Assembly (NCBI RefSeq): GCF_003308995.1
Contig: NZ_QFFJ01000002.1
Span: 3,100,001-3,164,000, forward strand
Source: Chitinophaga flava
GTDB lineage: Bacteria; Bacteroidota; Bacteroidia; Chitinophagales; Chitinophagaceae
DNA: 64,000 nucleotides
Direction: 5' to 3'
This document shows positions 35,842 to 45,474 of the stretch, piece after piece. A program made the translations under genes and the position numbers. A model generated the notes under the pieces. The model worked only from the letters and a program-made list of their open reading frames with translations. It was not told where the DNA came from and made no database searches. Numbering within the stretch: position 1 is the stretch's first letter; each line of letters opens with the position of its first letter.

Positions 35842-38800
35842 ATGATGGAAGTATTTATTGATAAGTTAATAAATCTCAATATAGATATTGAATTGGTGGA
35901 TCAGGATAAATTAAAGATCCATATGGATATTGCCAAAATACCTGACGATATTCTTGCAGAAATAAAGTTGAGAAAAGAAGAATTGATTACGTATTTGAAG
36001 GAGCGTCAGACAACTGATGATTTTAAGAAAATACCTGTTACCCTCACCAGGGATAACTACATACTGTCATCCACGCAGCGGCGTTTGTGGATTTTGAGCC
36101 AGTTTGAGGAAAGTAACGTGGCTTATAATGTCCAGCGGGCGTATGTATGTGAAGGGGAACTCAATTTGCTGGCATTGGAATATTCTTTTAACAAGTTAAT
36201 CGAACGCCACGAAATTCTGCGGACCGGATTCAAAGAAGATGAACAGCGGGAGATTAAACAATTTATATATCCACCGGAAGAAATTGGATTCAGGCTTTCC
36301 TACCAGGATGTTCGCCATGAAAAGGAATCGGCGGTAATAGTGAAGGAATTGGTGCACCAGGCGCTTGTTGAACCTTTTGATCTTTCATCGGGTCTCTTGT
36401 TACGTGCCGGTTTATTCCAGGTGGATGATAATAAATGGGTGTTTACATATGTCATACACCATATTATCAGTGATGCCTGGTCCATGGATATTTTAATCAA
36501 TGAACTATTCCTGTTTTACAATGCATATCTCAAAGAAGACAAATACCCGTTAATACCTTTGCGTATCCAGTACAAAGACTACGCAGCCTGGCAACATGAA
36601 CAGCTTAGCGGAAATACGTTTGAAAATCATAAAGCATATTGGTTAAAACAATTTGAAGGGGAACTGCCGGTATTGGAATTACCATGTGATAAGATACGCC
36701 CGGCTGTGAAAACATATAATGGAGCATCAGTAAGCAAGCGCATTCATCAGGAGGACAGTAATAGGCTAAAAGGCCTTATTCAGGAAGAAGGTAGCACTTT
36801 GTTCATGGGCTTACTGGCAGTGGCTAATGCTTTATTTTACAGGTATACTAACCAGAAAGATATCATTATAGGTACTCCTGTAGCAGGTAGAGAGCATGTT
36901 GATCTGGGAGATCAGCTGGGCTTTTATGTCAACACGCTGGCCTTGAGAATACGGTTTGACGGAGAGAATAGTTACAGGGAATTATTGGATCATATCAGAC
37001 AGATAACTTTAGACGCGTATGAACACCAGGTATACCCCTTTGATGAATTGGTGGATGAATTACGTTTACTACGGGATATAAGCCGGAACCCTTTGTTTGA
37101 TGTTCAGGTGATAGTTCAGAATACTGCAGCCGGTAATACCGGGATAAAACAAACCCCGGAAGGCCTGAGCGTAAATGACTACGATGAAACAGTATTTACA
37201 AATAGTGTCTTTGACATGGTTCTTCTTTTTATTGAAGATGAGGAAGGGATAAATCTGAATATAGGATATAACAGAGACGTTTATAGCGAATGGATCATGC
37301 TGCAACTGGCTGATCACTTAACGCAAATGGTGAAAGCTATTATAGCTTGTCCTGATAAGCCCATCCATCAATTGGATTTTTTAACTGAAAATAATAAGAC
37401 AGCGTTACTGACAACGTTTAATGATACTGTCCTGGTGTATCCTGAACAAAAAACACTGGTACACTTATTTGAAGAACAGGCAGAGAGAACACCTGATAGC
37501 ATAGCAGTGGTGTCTGGAAATAAAACATTGACATATCGTCAGCTGAATGAAAAAGCCAACTGGCTGGCTGGCTACCTGCTAAAAGCTTACCAAGTCCGCC
37601 CGGATGAATTGGTGGGTATCATGCTGGACAGATCAGAAGTCGCGATCATTGCTATTCTTGGCGTATTAAAATCAGGGGCTGCCTATGTACCCATCGATCC
37701 TGGCCTGCCGAAAGCAAGGAAATCTTTTATCATTAATGATACAGGAATTGAAATATTAATATTACAGGCTGAGTCTATTTTTGACCTGGATTATTATCAT
37801 GGAAAAGTTTTGGCTATAGACATAGAGTTAGATAAGCCTGATATTGTTGTGGAACCAGCCGGAGTTATTATTCGCCCTGAAAGTCTGGCCTACGTAATTT
37901 ACACATCGGGATCAACCGGAGAGCCCAAAGGTGTAATGGTAGAACACCGTGCAGTCGCTAATTCCATTCAATCCCAACAGGCTATTTTTGGATTAAAAGC
38001 AGGAGAGAGGCTCCTGCAGTTTTTTTCCTTTTCATTTGATGTATGTGTTTTTGAAATATTTACAGCCATAGTTTCCGGTGCTACATTGTATATTATTAAT
38101 GAGGAGGAAAAGAAATCTCCGCCGTTGTTGGAAGCTTTTCTTATCAATAATAGAATTGATGTCGCCTCTGTCACTCCTCCCTATCTGAAGTTGCTGCAAA
38201 TTGAAAAAATACATACGCTTAAAAGACTCATAATTGGTGGCGAAACGTTGAATTTTGAAACGATTGAGCCATTTATGAATCAGGTTGCCTGTTATAATGT
38301 TTACGGCCCTACAGAATCCAGTATTGCGGTATCTGTATTTAATGTTAATGAAAATACTCATCTGAGAACCGGCAACGTTCCCATTGGTACACCGATTTCA
38401 AATATTCAACTATACATAACAGATGATCATAACAACTTAGTCCCTCCTGGTGTAGCAGGGGAAATCTGCATAGGAGGTGCCGGCCTGGCCCGTGGTTATT
38501 TAAATGATCCGGATCTGACAGCAGAAAAATTTATTCCCAATCCTTTTAAGGCGGGCGAAAAAATGTATAAAACAGGTGATTTGGGGAAATGGATACCAGG
38601 TGGAAATATTGAGTTTGCAGGCAGAAAAGATGATCAGGTAAAAATCAGGGGACACCGGGTAGAGCTGGGAGAAGTAACGCAGGCTTTGCTGGGCCATCCG
38701 TCAATTGATGCAGCAATTATTGTTACCGGTCCGGACACCGGTGGTGGAAAAGAGTTAGTAGCTTATATAGTAAGTAAGGAAATATTAAATGTTTCAGAGA

Positions 38801-40551
38801 TTCAATCATATTTAAGTACTGTTTTACCTGCTTACATGCTACCTGCACATTTTGTTCAGTTAGATCAATTACCATTAACACCACACGGTAAAATAGATAA
38901 GAAAAAATTACCAGATCCGCGTATTGAAGGTATGTCAACTGGTATGGAGTACATAGCGGCGCGCAATGAAACCGAAGAAAAAATGGTAACGATCTGGCAG
39001 GAAATATTAGGTAAGAGCAGGATAGGCGTAAAAGATGATTACTTTGAGCTGGGCGGGAGTTCATTGAAAGCAATGATGCTGGTTAAGAAAGTGATGGATG
39101 AAACAGGGCAGGTATTGCCATTAAAAGTATTGTTTGAACAAAAGAATATTGAAAACGTCTCAAAATATATAGACTCGGCAAATGATATAATAACAGACAT
39201 AGTATCCTACAGCAATACGCCTGAAGATGATAGTGGTTTAACTGACGTGTCCTATAACCAGCTGATATTTTTTTCCGAATGGAATTACGCTGATGATGTT
39301 GTAATAACACTTTTTGAGTTTGAATATATGGATGTGGTGGCGCTTAAATCAGCTATGGATAAGTTGGCAGAGCGCCATGAAATTTTGAGGACTGTGTTTG
39401 TTCGTATAGGTGGAACAATAACGCAAAAAGTATTGCCTGTGGAGGAGATAGCGTATGAGATTGCAAATCCTGTTACCATTTCTTTTGCTGATGAAATGAA
39501 TGACATCATAGCAAAAGAATACTTCAGCAAGTTTGATTTATATACTTCTCCATTATTTTCTGTAAAAGTATACAAAATTGAAAATGGTAATTATAATGTA
39601 TTGGTTACAATACATCATATTATAACAGACGGCTATTCCAGAGGTGTTTTGCAGGAGGAATTAGCAGCATTATATACTGGTATACTGCAGGGGAAAGAGG
39701 CAGAATTGGAACCTTTACCCTTTCAGTACCTGAATTTTTCAGTTTGGCAAAAGAATTTTGTTAACTCATTGGAAGGGATAAGGCATAAGGAATACTGGCT
39801 GGAAAAATTAGATGGCTTTAAGCCGGCCATAAAGCTATCTTCAGCCACTGGGAATGAGCATAAGAAAGCAATATTGATTGGTATATCCAAAGCAATTGAT
39901 GGAACATTTTATGAAGACATAGACCGGGTGGTAAAAGAGCATGGAGTGACGCGTACTGTGGTATTCATGAGTGCATTAACCCTTTTATTTAATCACTGGA
40001 GCGGACAGGATGATATAACCATTTTTACAACTGTTTCCGGAAGAAATTCGAAATATTATGGCGAATTGGATGTCAGTAAATTAATCGGATTTTTTTCAAA
40101 TTTATTAATGGTAAGAAATGTTATTGATAAAGATATGTCTGTAGTAAAATATTTACAGATGGTGCAATATAATTTCCTGGACGATCTGAGCTATGATGAT
40201 TACCCCGTTGAAAAATTGATTAATGAACTTCCTGGTGTTGTTCCTTCCGCTTTTTTAGATGCTTCTGTTATTTATAATTATCATAATTATGAACATTATC
40301 TCACATCAGTATATCAAGTGGAGGAATCTGAGAAAATAGAAGAGAGAAGGGGGGAAATGCCCATGAATCTGGCTTTTATATTGGTTATAACTGAATATAA
40401 AAACTGTTTGGTGCCGCAACTTACGTTTAATGGGAATTTGTTTGATCATGTCCAGATTAAAACCATTAAAGATCTTTATTTCTCTATTTTAAAAGAGATC
40501 GTGTATAGTCCCCAATTGTCAATCAGGCAAATGCTGGCGCGGATTTCCTGA
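35842..40551 (+). CDS. Terminal NRPS module with C-terminal condensation domain
   Basis: A 1569-residue NRPS. Residues 1-55 are a TubC-type docking domain. A full condensation domain follows at ~72-515 (HHIISDA at 206), then A6 ~535-1025, a carrier domain (GGSS, Ser1073) and a second, divergent condensation domain ~1135-1560 (HHIITDG at 1258). Code of A6: DVFSIGVIAK, close to A3 of the partner protein and not assigned by me. The last domain sits where a thioesterase would normally be, so the chain is probably released by condensation onto an internal or external nucleophile. The gene is spaced three bases from the first NRPS stop, indicating tight translational coupling, and the pair is expected to join T5 to C6 through docking regions. 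Confidence 0.94.
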   Translation: MMEVFIDKLINLNIDIELVDQDKLKIHMDIAKIPDDILAEIKLRKEELITYLKERQTTDDFKKIPVTLTRDNYILSSTQRRLWILSQFEESNVAYNVQRAYVCEGELNLLALEYSFNKLIERHEILRTGFKEDEQREIKQFIYPPEEIGFRLSYQDVRHEKESAVIVKELVHQALVEPFDLSSGLLLRAGLFQVDDNKWVFTYVIHHIISDAWSMDILINELFLFYNAYLKEDKYPLIPLRIQYKDYAAWQHEQLSGNTFENHKAYWLKQFEGELPVLELPCDKIRPAVKTYNGASVSKRIHQEDSNRLKGLIQEEGSTLFMGLLAVANALFYRYTNQKDIIIGTPVAGREHVDLGDQLGFYVNTLALRIRFDGENSYRELLDHIRQITLDAYEHQVYPFDELVDELRLLRDISRNPLFDVQVIVQNTAAGNTGIKQTPEGLSVNDYDETVFTNSVFDMVLLFIEDEEGINLNIGYNRDVYSEWIMLQLADHLTQMVKAIIACPDKPIHQLDFLTENNKTALLTTFNDTVLVYPEQKTLVHLFEEQAERTPDSIAVVSGNKTLTYRQLNEKANWLAGYLLKAYQVRPDELVGIMLDRSEVAIIAILGVLKSGAAYVPIDPGLPKARKSFIINDTGIEILILQAESIFDLDYYHGKVLAIDIELDKPDIVVEPAGVIIRPESLAYVIYTSGSTGEPKGVMVEHRAVANSIQSQQAIFGLKAGERLLQFFSFSFDVCVFEIFTAIVSGATLYIINEEEKKSPPLLEAFLINNRIDVASVTPPYLKLLQIEKIHTLKRLIIGGETLNFETIEPFMNQVACYNVYGPTESSIAVSVFNVNENTHLRTGNVPIGTPISNIQLYITDDHNNLVPPGVAGEICIGGAGLARGYLNDPDLTAEKFIPNPFKAGEKMYKTGDLGKWIPGGNIEFAGRKDDQVKIRGHRVELGEVTQALLGHPSIDAAIIVTGPDTGGGKELVAYIVSKEILNVSEIQSYLSTVLPAYMLPAHFVQLDQLPLTPHGKIDKKKLPDPRIEGMSTGMEYIAARNETEEKMVTIWQEILGKSRIGVKDDYFELGGSSLKAMMLVKKVMDETGQVLPLKVLFEQKNIENVSKYIDSANDIITDIVSYSNTPEDDSGLTDVSYNQLIFFSEWNYADDVVITLFEFEYMDVVALKSAMDKLAERHEILRTVFVRIGGTITQKVLPVEEIAYEIANPVTISFADEMNDIIAKEYFSKFDLYTSPLFSVKVYKIENGNYNVLVTIHHIITDGYSRGVLQEELAALYTGILQGKEAELEPLPFQYLNFSVWQKNFVNSLEGIRHKEYWLEKLDGFKPAIKLSSATGNEHKKAILIGISKAIDGTFYEDIDRVVKEHGVTRTVVFMSALTLLFNHWSGQDDITIFTTVSGRNSKYYGELDVSKLIGFFSNLLMVRNVIDKDMSVVKYLQMVQYNFLDDLSYDDYPVEKLINELPGVVPSAFLDASVIYNYHNYEHYLTSVYQVEESEKIEERRGEMPMNLAFILVITEYKNCLVPQLTFNGNLFDHVQIKTIKDLYFSILKEIVYSPQLSIRQMLARIS

Positions 40552-40605
40552 CAGAACATGTTAAAATACAGATGAATAATCAGATAATGATAAAATCAAT
40601 AATTT

Positions 40606-42222
40606 ATGAGTGAAAATAATTGGTATTTAAAGCCTAATGTGGTTATAGAGCCATTAGTGGGAAGATGGTATGCATGGTCACATCTTATTTCTCCTGCCAC
40701 AGCGGCAATGAATGTATTGGGCCGGCATCTGAAAATTATGAATTCGTATATGTTGTCTCCACAGATACATGCAGCCGCCGTACTTAATCCTAAAATGCTG
40801 GGCGGACCATTTATGGATTATAAAACTACCCGGGTGGATGACATACAGCAACTGAAGATTGATACAATTGCCAATCAAGCCAGTTCAATCCGATTGGCAG
40901 AAGCTATCATAGCACTTGATAAAATGCTTAAAACTTATGCGAAAGGCTACTCGTTGGAAGCATTATACGAAAAAGTACCGGATGAACTGAGAGGATATGT
41001 AGAGTTAACATACGATCTTAATAGTAATCCTTCGTACCATTTTTTTGAATCATTATTGTATAACAGTGAATTTTATGATAAGGCATGGCAAAGTATTGCC
41101 TTGTTTGTAACTAATAATGATGAGCGTCCATTCAGTTTGAGTACAGCCAGGCTGAACGATCCGGAGGTGTTGCACCTGGATATTCCTTTTGACCACCCTG
41201 GAATAGATGCTTTGAGCAGGATGAAAAGAGAAGGCGGTTCAATAGAGGAGATAGCGGAGATATTAGGTGTTCAGGAAACGGACGGAGCACTTTTTAATAC
41301 TTTCTTTACACAAAAGGAATATCCAAAGTATAGAAAGTATGATGGTGATTATGTAAGGATGCGTTATTTTGGTCATGCCTGCATTTTAATTGAAACGAAA
41401 GATATAAGTATTCTGGTAGACCCGCTGATCAGTTACTATGGATATGAATCAAATATTGTTCATTTTTCTGATATTGATATTCCTGATGTGATCGATTATG
41501 TGCTGATCACGCATAATCACCAGGATCATATTTTGTTTGAAACCTTGTTACCATTGAGGCATAAGATAAAAAAAATTATTGTGCCGCGAACCTCCGGAGG
41601 CTTGTTACAGGACCCCAATATTAAGCTGATGTTCAATAATACCGGATTCAATAATGTTGTTGAGATCGACAATATGGAGGTGTTGAATTTTGAGAACTGT
41701 GTTATAAGGGGGATACCTTTTACTGGTGAGCATTGTGATTTAAATGTGCAGGCTAAAACATGTTTTCATCTTGCTGTTGGTAAATACACTTTTCTTTTTG
41801 TGGCCGATTCAAGAGTAATGGAGCCCCGGCTTTATGAACATATTCATCGCGTAACCGGAGATGTGGATGTGGTTTTCTTAGGAATGGAATGTGATGGTGC
41901 TCCTCTCTCATGGCTCTATGGACCCTTGTTAACGGAAGAATTGGCCAGGGATAAAGATCAGTCAAGAAGACTTGCGGGGTGTGATTATGAAAAAGGCAGG
42001 CACCTGGTAGATATATTTCATCCGAAGGAATTGTATGTATATGCAATGGGAATGGAGCCATGGCTGCAGTTTATAAGCACTATCAGGTACACGGACGAAT
42101 CTAACCCCATTATTCAGTCAAACATGCTGATAGAAGAATGCAGTAAGCGCGGAATAGTGGCGGAAAGGTTATTTGGAGAAAAAGAACTGCTCTATACCTA
42201 TGAAAAAGAACCAGTGCAATAA
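40606..42222 (+). CDS. CmlA-type diiron beta-hydroxylase (NRPS tailoring)
   Basis: 538 residues, close to the 532 of CmlA, the chloramphenicol-pathway enzyme that beta-hydroxylates an amino acid while bound to a peptidyl carrier protein. It has an N-terminal all-helical domain of ~240 residues. A metallo-beta-lactamase-fold domain then carries T-H-N-H-Q-D-H (H303, H305, D307, H308), a later H-C-D segment (G-E-H-C-D-L) and A-D-S-R, the expected metal ligands. Ordinary MBL hydrolases lack the long N-terminal domain. It follows the NRPS by 54 bp, supporting action on a carrier-bound residue of this assembly line, perhaps the X residues. The substrate is inferred only. Confidence 0.85.
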   Translation: MSENNWYLKPNVVIEPLVGRWYAWSHLISPATAAMNVLGRHLKIMNSYMLSPQIHAAAVLNPKMLGGPFMDYKTTRVDDIQQLKIDTIANQASSIRLAEAIIALDKMLKTYAKGYSLEALYEKVPDELRGYVELTYDLNSNPSYHFFESLLYNSEFYDKAWQSIALFVTNNDERPFSLSTARLNDPEVLHLDIPFDHPGIDALSRMKREGGSIEEIAEILGVQETDGALFNTFFTQKEYPKYRKYDGDYVRMRYFGHACILIETKDISILVDPLISYYGYESNIVHFSDIDIPDVIDYVLITHNHQDHILFETLLPLRHKIKKIIVPRTSGGLLQDPNIKLMFNNTGFNNVVEIDNMEVLNFENCVIRGIPFTGEHCDLNVQAKTCFHLAVGKYTFLFVADSRVMEPRLYEHIHRVTGDVDVVFLGMECDGAPLSWLYGPLLTEELARDKDQSRRLAGCDYEKGRHLVDIFHPKELYVYAMGMEPWLQFISTIRYTDESNPIIQSNMLIEECSKRGIVAERLFGEKELLYTYEKEPVQ

Positions 42223-42329
42223 TGTCACTGTTACTGTCATGCCTCAATAGAACCTGTTATCAACCCTGTTTCCCGATTCTTTGTTCACACATTTTAGTGT
42301 AAAATTTTCATCAAAAGTTAGAAACATAT

Positions 42330-44303
42330 ATGTCTTATCTCCACCTTCCACGAATTATTTTTACGGGTGATTTCCAGGCAGATGTTGCCACCGTAAATAA
42401 TGATGTCCGTCATTTTGATAATGAAACCTTTGAAAAACGATTTCAATTCCCCAGAGAAGAATCCTCTGATATTAATAATGGGGCCTGGAATCCGGAGGGG
42501 AGTAATAATTTCAAGCTCCTGAATTGTCAGATTATTCAAGGTACACTCCCCGATGAACGTGTCGTGAATAATCAAACAGATGACATACTGATTGGTGCGT
42601 CAGTTAATGGGTCGCCATATTTTTCAAATGGTAAAATGGTAGACCTGGACCCACAGATGCAGATGGCGTCTGAGTTGTGGGCAGTTAAACTACGGTTTTC
42701 TACACACGATGGCCAGCTGTTACTGGAGGGTGATATTTTACCGGTAGGTTTCCGCGATATACAACCCCGACAGTTTCCCAATACCGAAGATGACACATAT
42801 TATATGAGGAATGGACAACGAATGGGAGCATGCTGGGCATCTGTATTGGAGAACCTTAAATGGGGCAGTCACGCCATGAAATCGCCGTTGTTAAAAGCAT
42901 TGAAACTTGCTACGAAGAGTAATAGAATAGCGGTTCAGTTAACGAGTTTTGGATTTTATTATTCTCACAAGGATGGGCGGTTTTCATTAGGCCGTATAAT
43001 GGGTTGCATTGGACCATGGCTTTCTGATGAACCGGATCTGTTTGCTCCTGCCAGGAGGCTTTATGGTGCTGTCAGTCAATATTTCAGGTATAGTAATTTT
43101 TATGTGAACAAGCATCTGCATAGTCTCACAGTTGATCTCGGTGGTTCTTATCCGATTAATTCCGCATTGGGTGATTTAAATATTAATTTCCCAAAAGTTA
43201 AGCTGGCAGTGTCAAAGAAGGCAATTACTATTCCGCAGGCTAATCCCGATCATAAATACCGGATAGCACCGGATCAGTTTATTGAGATAGGCACTGTTGT
43301 TCCTGCCAGTCCGGGTAGCTGGTTGCTGGATACTGCAGGAATTGTTTCTTTCAGGTTAACAAAGGAAGCCTTAAATCTCCTGAATGATCATCAATTACTT
43401 TTATTGATCGAAGAACAAGGAGAAAATATTATTTATGCCCGTGAGTCCATTAAAGGGATACACATAAGGGCAGACTCCTTCATTTTTCGGATGGACCCCG
43501 GTGATCAGCATAAAACAAAAATTTATGCCTATCAATGGGGGGAGCCATTGGCCGGCATCAATATTAACATTGCACTATTGCCACCAATGGCAGATCAGGG
43601 AGGAGGTCTTGAAAATGATCCTGCCCCTCCGCTTGCTAAAATTCCACTTATTAACTTTCCTGCTGGTAAAATTGATCATCCTCTTACGGTTGTCACTAAT
43701 AAAAAAGGGGTGGCTACTTTTACTATGAGCGGAGGTAATCCTGAAAACTACAGAAAGTACGTGGATGGACAATTGTACCTGTTTTCATATAAGATAGAAG
43801 GGTTTCCGGAACTTGATCAGTATTTTTTCTTCGGCATGATGATGGATCTGATTTGTGTTCACTTACGAGATAAATTTGAGGTGCCAGAAAATCCCGAGTG
43901 GGATGATGTAGCAGCAATATGGACTCAATTCGGAAATGTATATCCAATCATGAGCAAATATATTGTAGACATGAGTAAGATGGAAGAATTGATGAAGTAT
44001 ACAAATATTTTGTTGCACTCCTTTACAAGAGATATACACGACGCCACTTATATGCCTGTTACCAGGGATCTGTCGAAAAACAAAATGCTGACATTGATAA
44101 AATGGCTAAAGAACCCCATAGCCAGTAATGATAACGGGCCGAAAAGGGCGACTGAGGCTTCCCTCGCGGTAACAAACGAATTAAGTATTGACAAAACGTT
44201 AAGCAGCCGGATGAAGGAGATTACAAATCAGAAAGGAGGATTTAAAGATATCCCGATAACCGGCCCTTTTGATGCACGATACACCATTGAATCAATCGAC
44301 TAA
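42330..44303 (+). CDS. VioB-like protein, N-terminal part
   Basis: 657 residues matching the N-terminal two thirds of VioB (iminophenylpyruvate/indole-imine dimer synthase of violacein synthesis). The start M-S-Y-L-H-L-P-R-I-I-F-T-G parallels VioB's M-S-I-L-D-F-P-R-I-H-F-R-G. Near the C terminus V-Y-P-I-M-S-K … T-Y-M-P-V-T-R-D-L-S-K-N-K-M-L parallels V-Y-P-F-M-S-D-K … Y-Y-M-P-S-T-R-E-L-S. No ferritin-like domain is attached; that part is the next gene, ten bases on. Together they add to ~1009 residues, close to VioB's 998. No tryptophan oxidase (VioA/RebO/StaO) is in the window, so a classical bis-indole route is not complete here. Confidence 0.75.
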   Translation: MSYLHLPRIIFTGDFQADVATVNNDVRHFDNETFEKRFQFPREESSDINNGAWNPEGSNNFKLLNCQIIQGTLPDERVVNNQTDDILIGASVNGSPYFSNGKMVDLDPQMQMASELWAVKLRFSTHDGQLLLEGDILPVGFRDIQPRQFPNTEDDTYYMRNGQRMGACWASVLENLKWGSHAMKSPLLKALKLATKSNRIAVQLTSFGFYYSHKDGRFSLGRIMGCIGPWLSDEPDLFAPARRLYGAVSQYFRYSNFYVNKHLHSLTVDLGGSYPINSALGDLNINFPKVKLAVSKKAITIPQANPDHKYRIAPDQFIEIGTVVPASPGSWLLDTAGIVSFRLTKEALNLLNDHQLLLLIEEQGENIIYARESIKGIHIRADSFIFRMDPGDQHKTKIYAYQWGEPLAGININIALLPPMADQGGGLENDPAPPLAKIPLINFPAGKIDHPLTVVTNKKGVATFTMSGGNPENYRKYVDGQLYLFSYKIEGFPELDQYFFFGMMMDLICVHLRDKFEVPENPEWDDVAAIWTQFGNVYPIMSKYIVDMSKMEELMKYTNILLHSFTRDIHDATYMPVTRDLSKNKMLTLIKWLKNPIASNDNGPKRATEASLAVTNELSIDKTLSSRMKEITNQKGGFKDIPITGPFDARYTIESID

Positions 44304-44313
44304 TATTTCTATT

Positions 44314-45372
44314 ATGATTTTAATTGACGCTAAATGTTTGCATGCTGTTAATAGCGCCTGTCACCTTTCGGACTTATTTGAGCATTTACAAAAAGCCATT
44401 GAGCTGGAACACGCTACTATCCCACCTTATCTGACTGCCATGATTTCTCTGATGCCAGGAAAAAATCAGGAAATAAGAGACCTGATACATTCAGTGGTAA
44501 TTGAAGAGATGCTTCATATGTCTATTGCCGCCAATATTTTGAATGCAATAGGCGGTAGTCCGGTAATAAATAAGCCGGATTTTATTCCTACTTATCCTGG
44601 TCCTCTTCCCATGAATATTAATAAGCAATTAACTGTTCATTTGGAAAGGTTTTCAAAAGATGTGGTGAAAAGAACATTCATGGAGATAGAAGAACCGGAG
44701 AATCCCATTCTCTTTCCTGAAAAAATGCGATTGAATAATTTAACAGAAGACAGTGTAGCCACCATTGGACAATTTTATTTATCAATACGGAGAAAAATAG
44801 AACAGATAGCAGAGGATGTGTTGCCCGGTGATGCTGACAAACAAATGGTATCCCATATGTTCAGTAGCGATGAGCTATTTCCTATTTTGACAAAACAGGA
44901 TGCCATTCATGCTATTGATATCATTATAGAGCAGGGTGAAGGAACTGCAGAAAGCCCGCTTGCCACACGGGGAAACCTTGCCCACTATTACCGTTTTGAG
45001 GAAATATATAAGGGTAAAAAGTTAGTGGAAGATCCTTCAGCCGATAACGGATATTCTTTTGGTCCGCCTATCCCATTTGATGAAAGCGGCGTATTCCCGA
45101 TTGCAGCAAATACCATGGTCAAAGATCTGCCGGATAGTACTTCGGATGAAAAAGAGATCAGGCGGATGGCTGAAGAGTTCAGATATTCTTATACCAAGTT
45201 GTTAAATGGATTACATCGGACTTTTAATGGTGATCCAGGATTTATATCAGATACCCTGGGTTTAATGTACGATGTTAAGATCATTGGAGAAAAACTTGCT
45301 GCAACACCTTTCCCCGGCCGTAATGGGGAAACGGTTGGCCCCCCGTTTGAGTTTTCGGCTGCCGGCATTTAA
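44314..45372 (+). CDS. VioB-like ferritin-like domain protein
   Basis: About 352 residues of the VioB-type ferritin-like family. Helix one carries E-L-E-H-A-T-I-P-P-Y (E30/E32, H33), and helix two E-E-M-L-H-M (E64, E65, H68) followed by A-A-N-I-L-N-A-I-G-G-S-P. This is the same order as the metal- or haem-binding segment of VioB/RebD/StaD. The ATG at 44314, ten bases after the preceding stop, is preferred over an upstream TTG that would overlap it. In violacein, rebeccamycin and staurosporine pathways this domain couples indole-pyruvate imines. Here it accompanies an NRPS, so the substrate may be a carrier-bound or released halo-indole. It is the last gene of the cluster and is followed by two terminators. 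Confidence 0.8.
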   Translation: MILIDAKCLHAVNSACHLSDLFEHLQKAIELEHATIPPYLTAMISLMPGKNQEIRDLIHSVVIEEMLHMSIAANILNAIGGSPVINKPDFIPTYPGPLPMNINKQLTVHLERFSKDVVKRTFMEIEEPENPILFPEKMRLNNLTEDSVATIGQFYLSIRRKIEQIAEDVLPGDADKQMVSHMFSSDELFPILTKQDAIHAIDIIIEQGEGTAESPLATRGNLAHYYRFEEIYKGKKLVEDPSADNGYSFGPPIPFDESGVFPIAANTMVKDLPDSTSDEKEIRRMAEEFRYSYTKLLNGLHRTFNGDPGFISDTLGLMYDVKIIGEKLAATPFPGRNGETVGPPFEFSAAGI

Positions 45373-45421
45373 TATTAATGGCGTTCCGCATTATATTATT
45401 ATTGGCAGAGATGGAAAAATA

Positions 45422-45466
45422 CAACAGAACGTGATATCAGTGGAAAGCAGGTATCACGTTTTGTTG
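45422..45466 (+). terminator. First terminator after the biosynthetic cluster
   Basis: A 15-bp stem (45422-45436 with 45452-45466, one mismatch) with a 15-base loop lies 50 bases after the ferritin-like gene's stop. The T content after the stem is modest. Confidence 0.65.
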
Positions 45467-45474
45467 TTGATAAT

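Noticed and set aside
40606..42222. Ordinary metallo-beta-lactamase hydrolase or type II thioesterase substitute
   Set aside because: The ~240-residue N-terminal helical domain and total length match CmlA-type hydroxylases rather than stand-alone MBL hydrolases.
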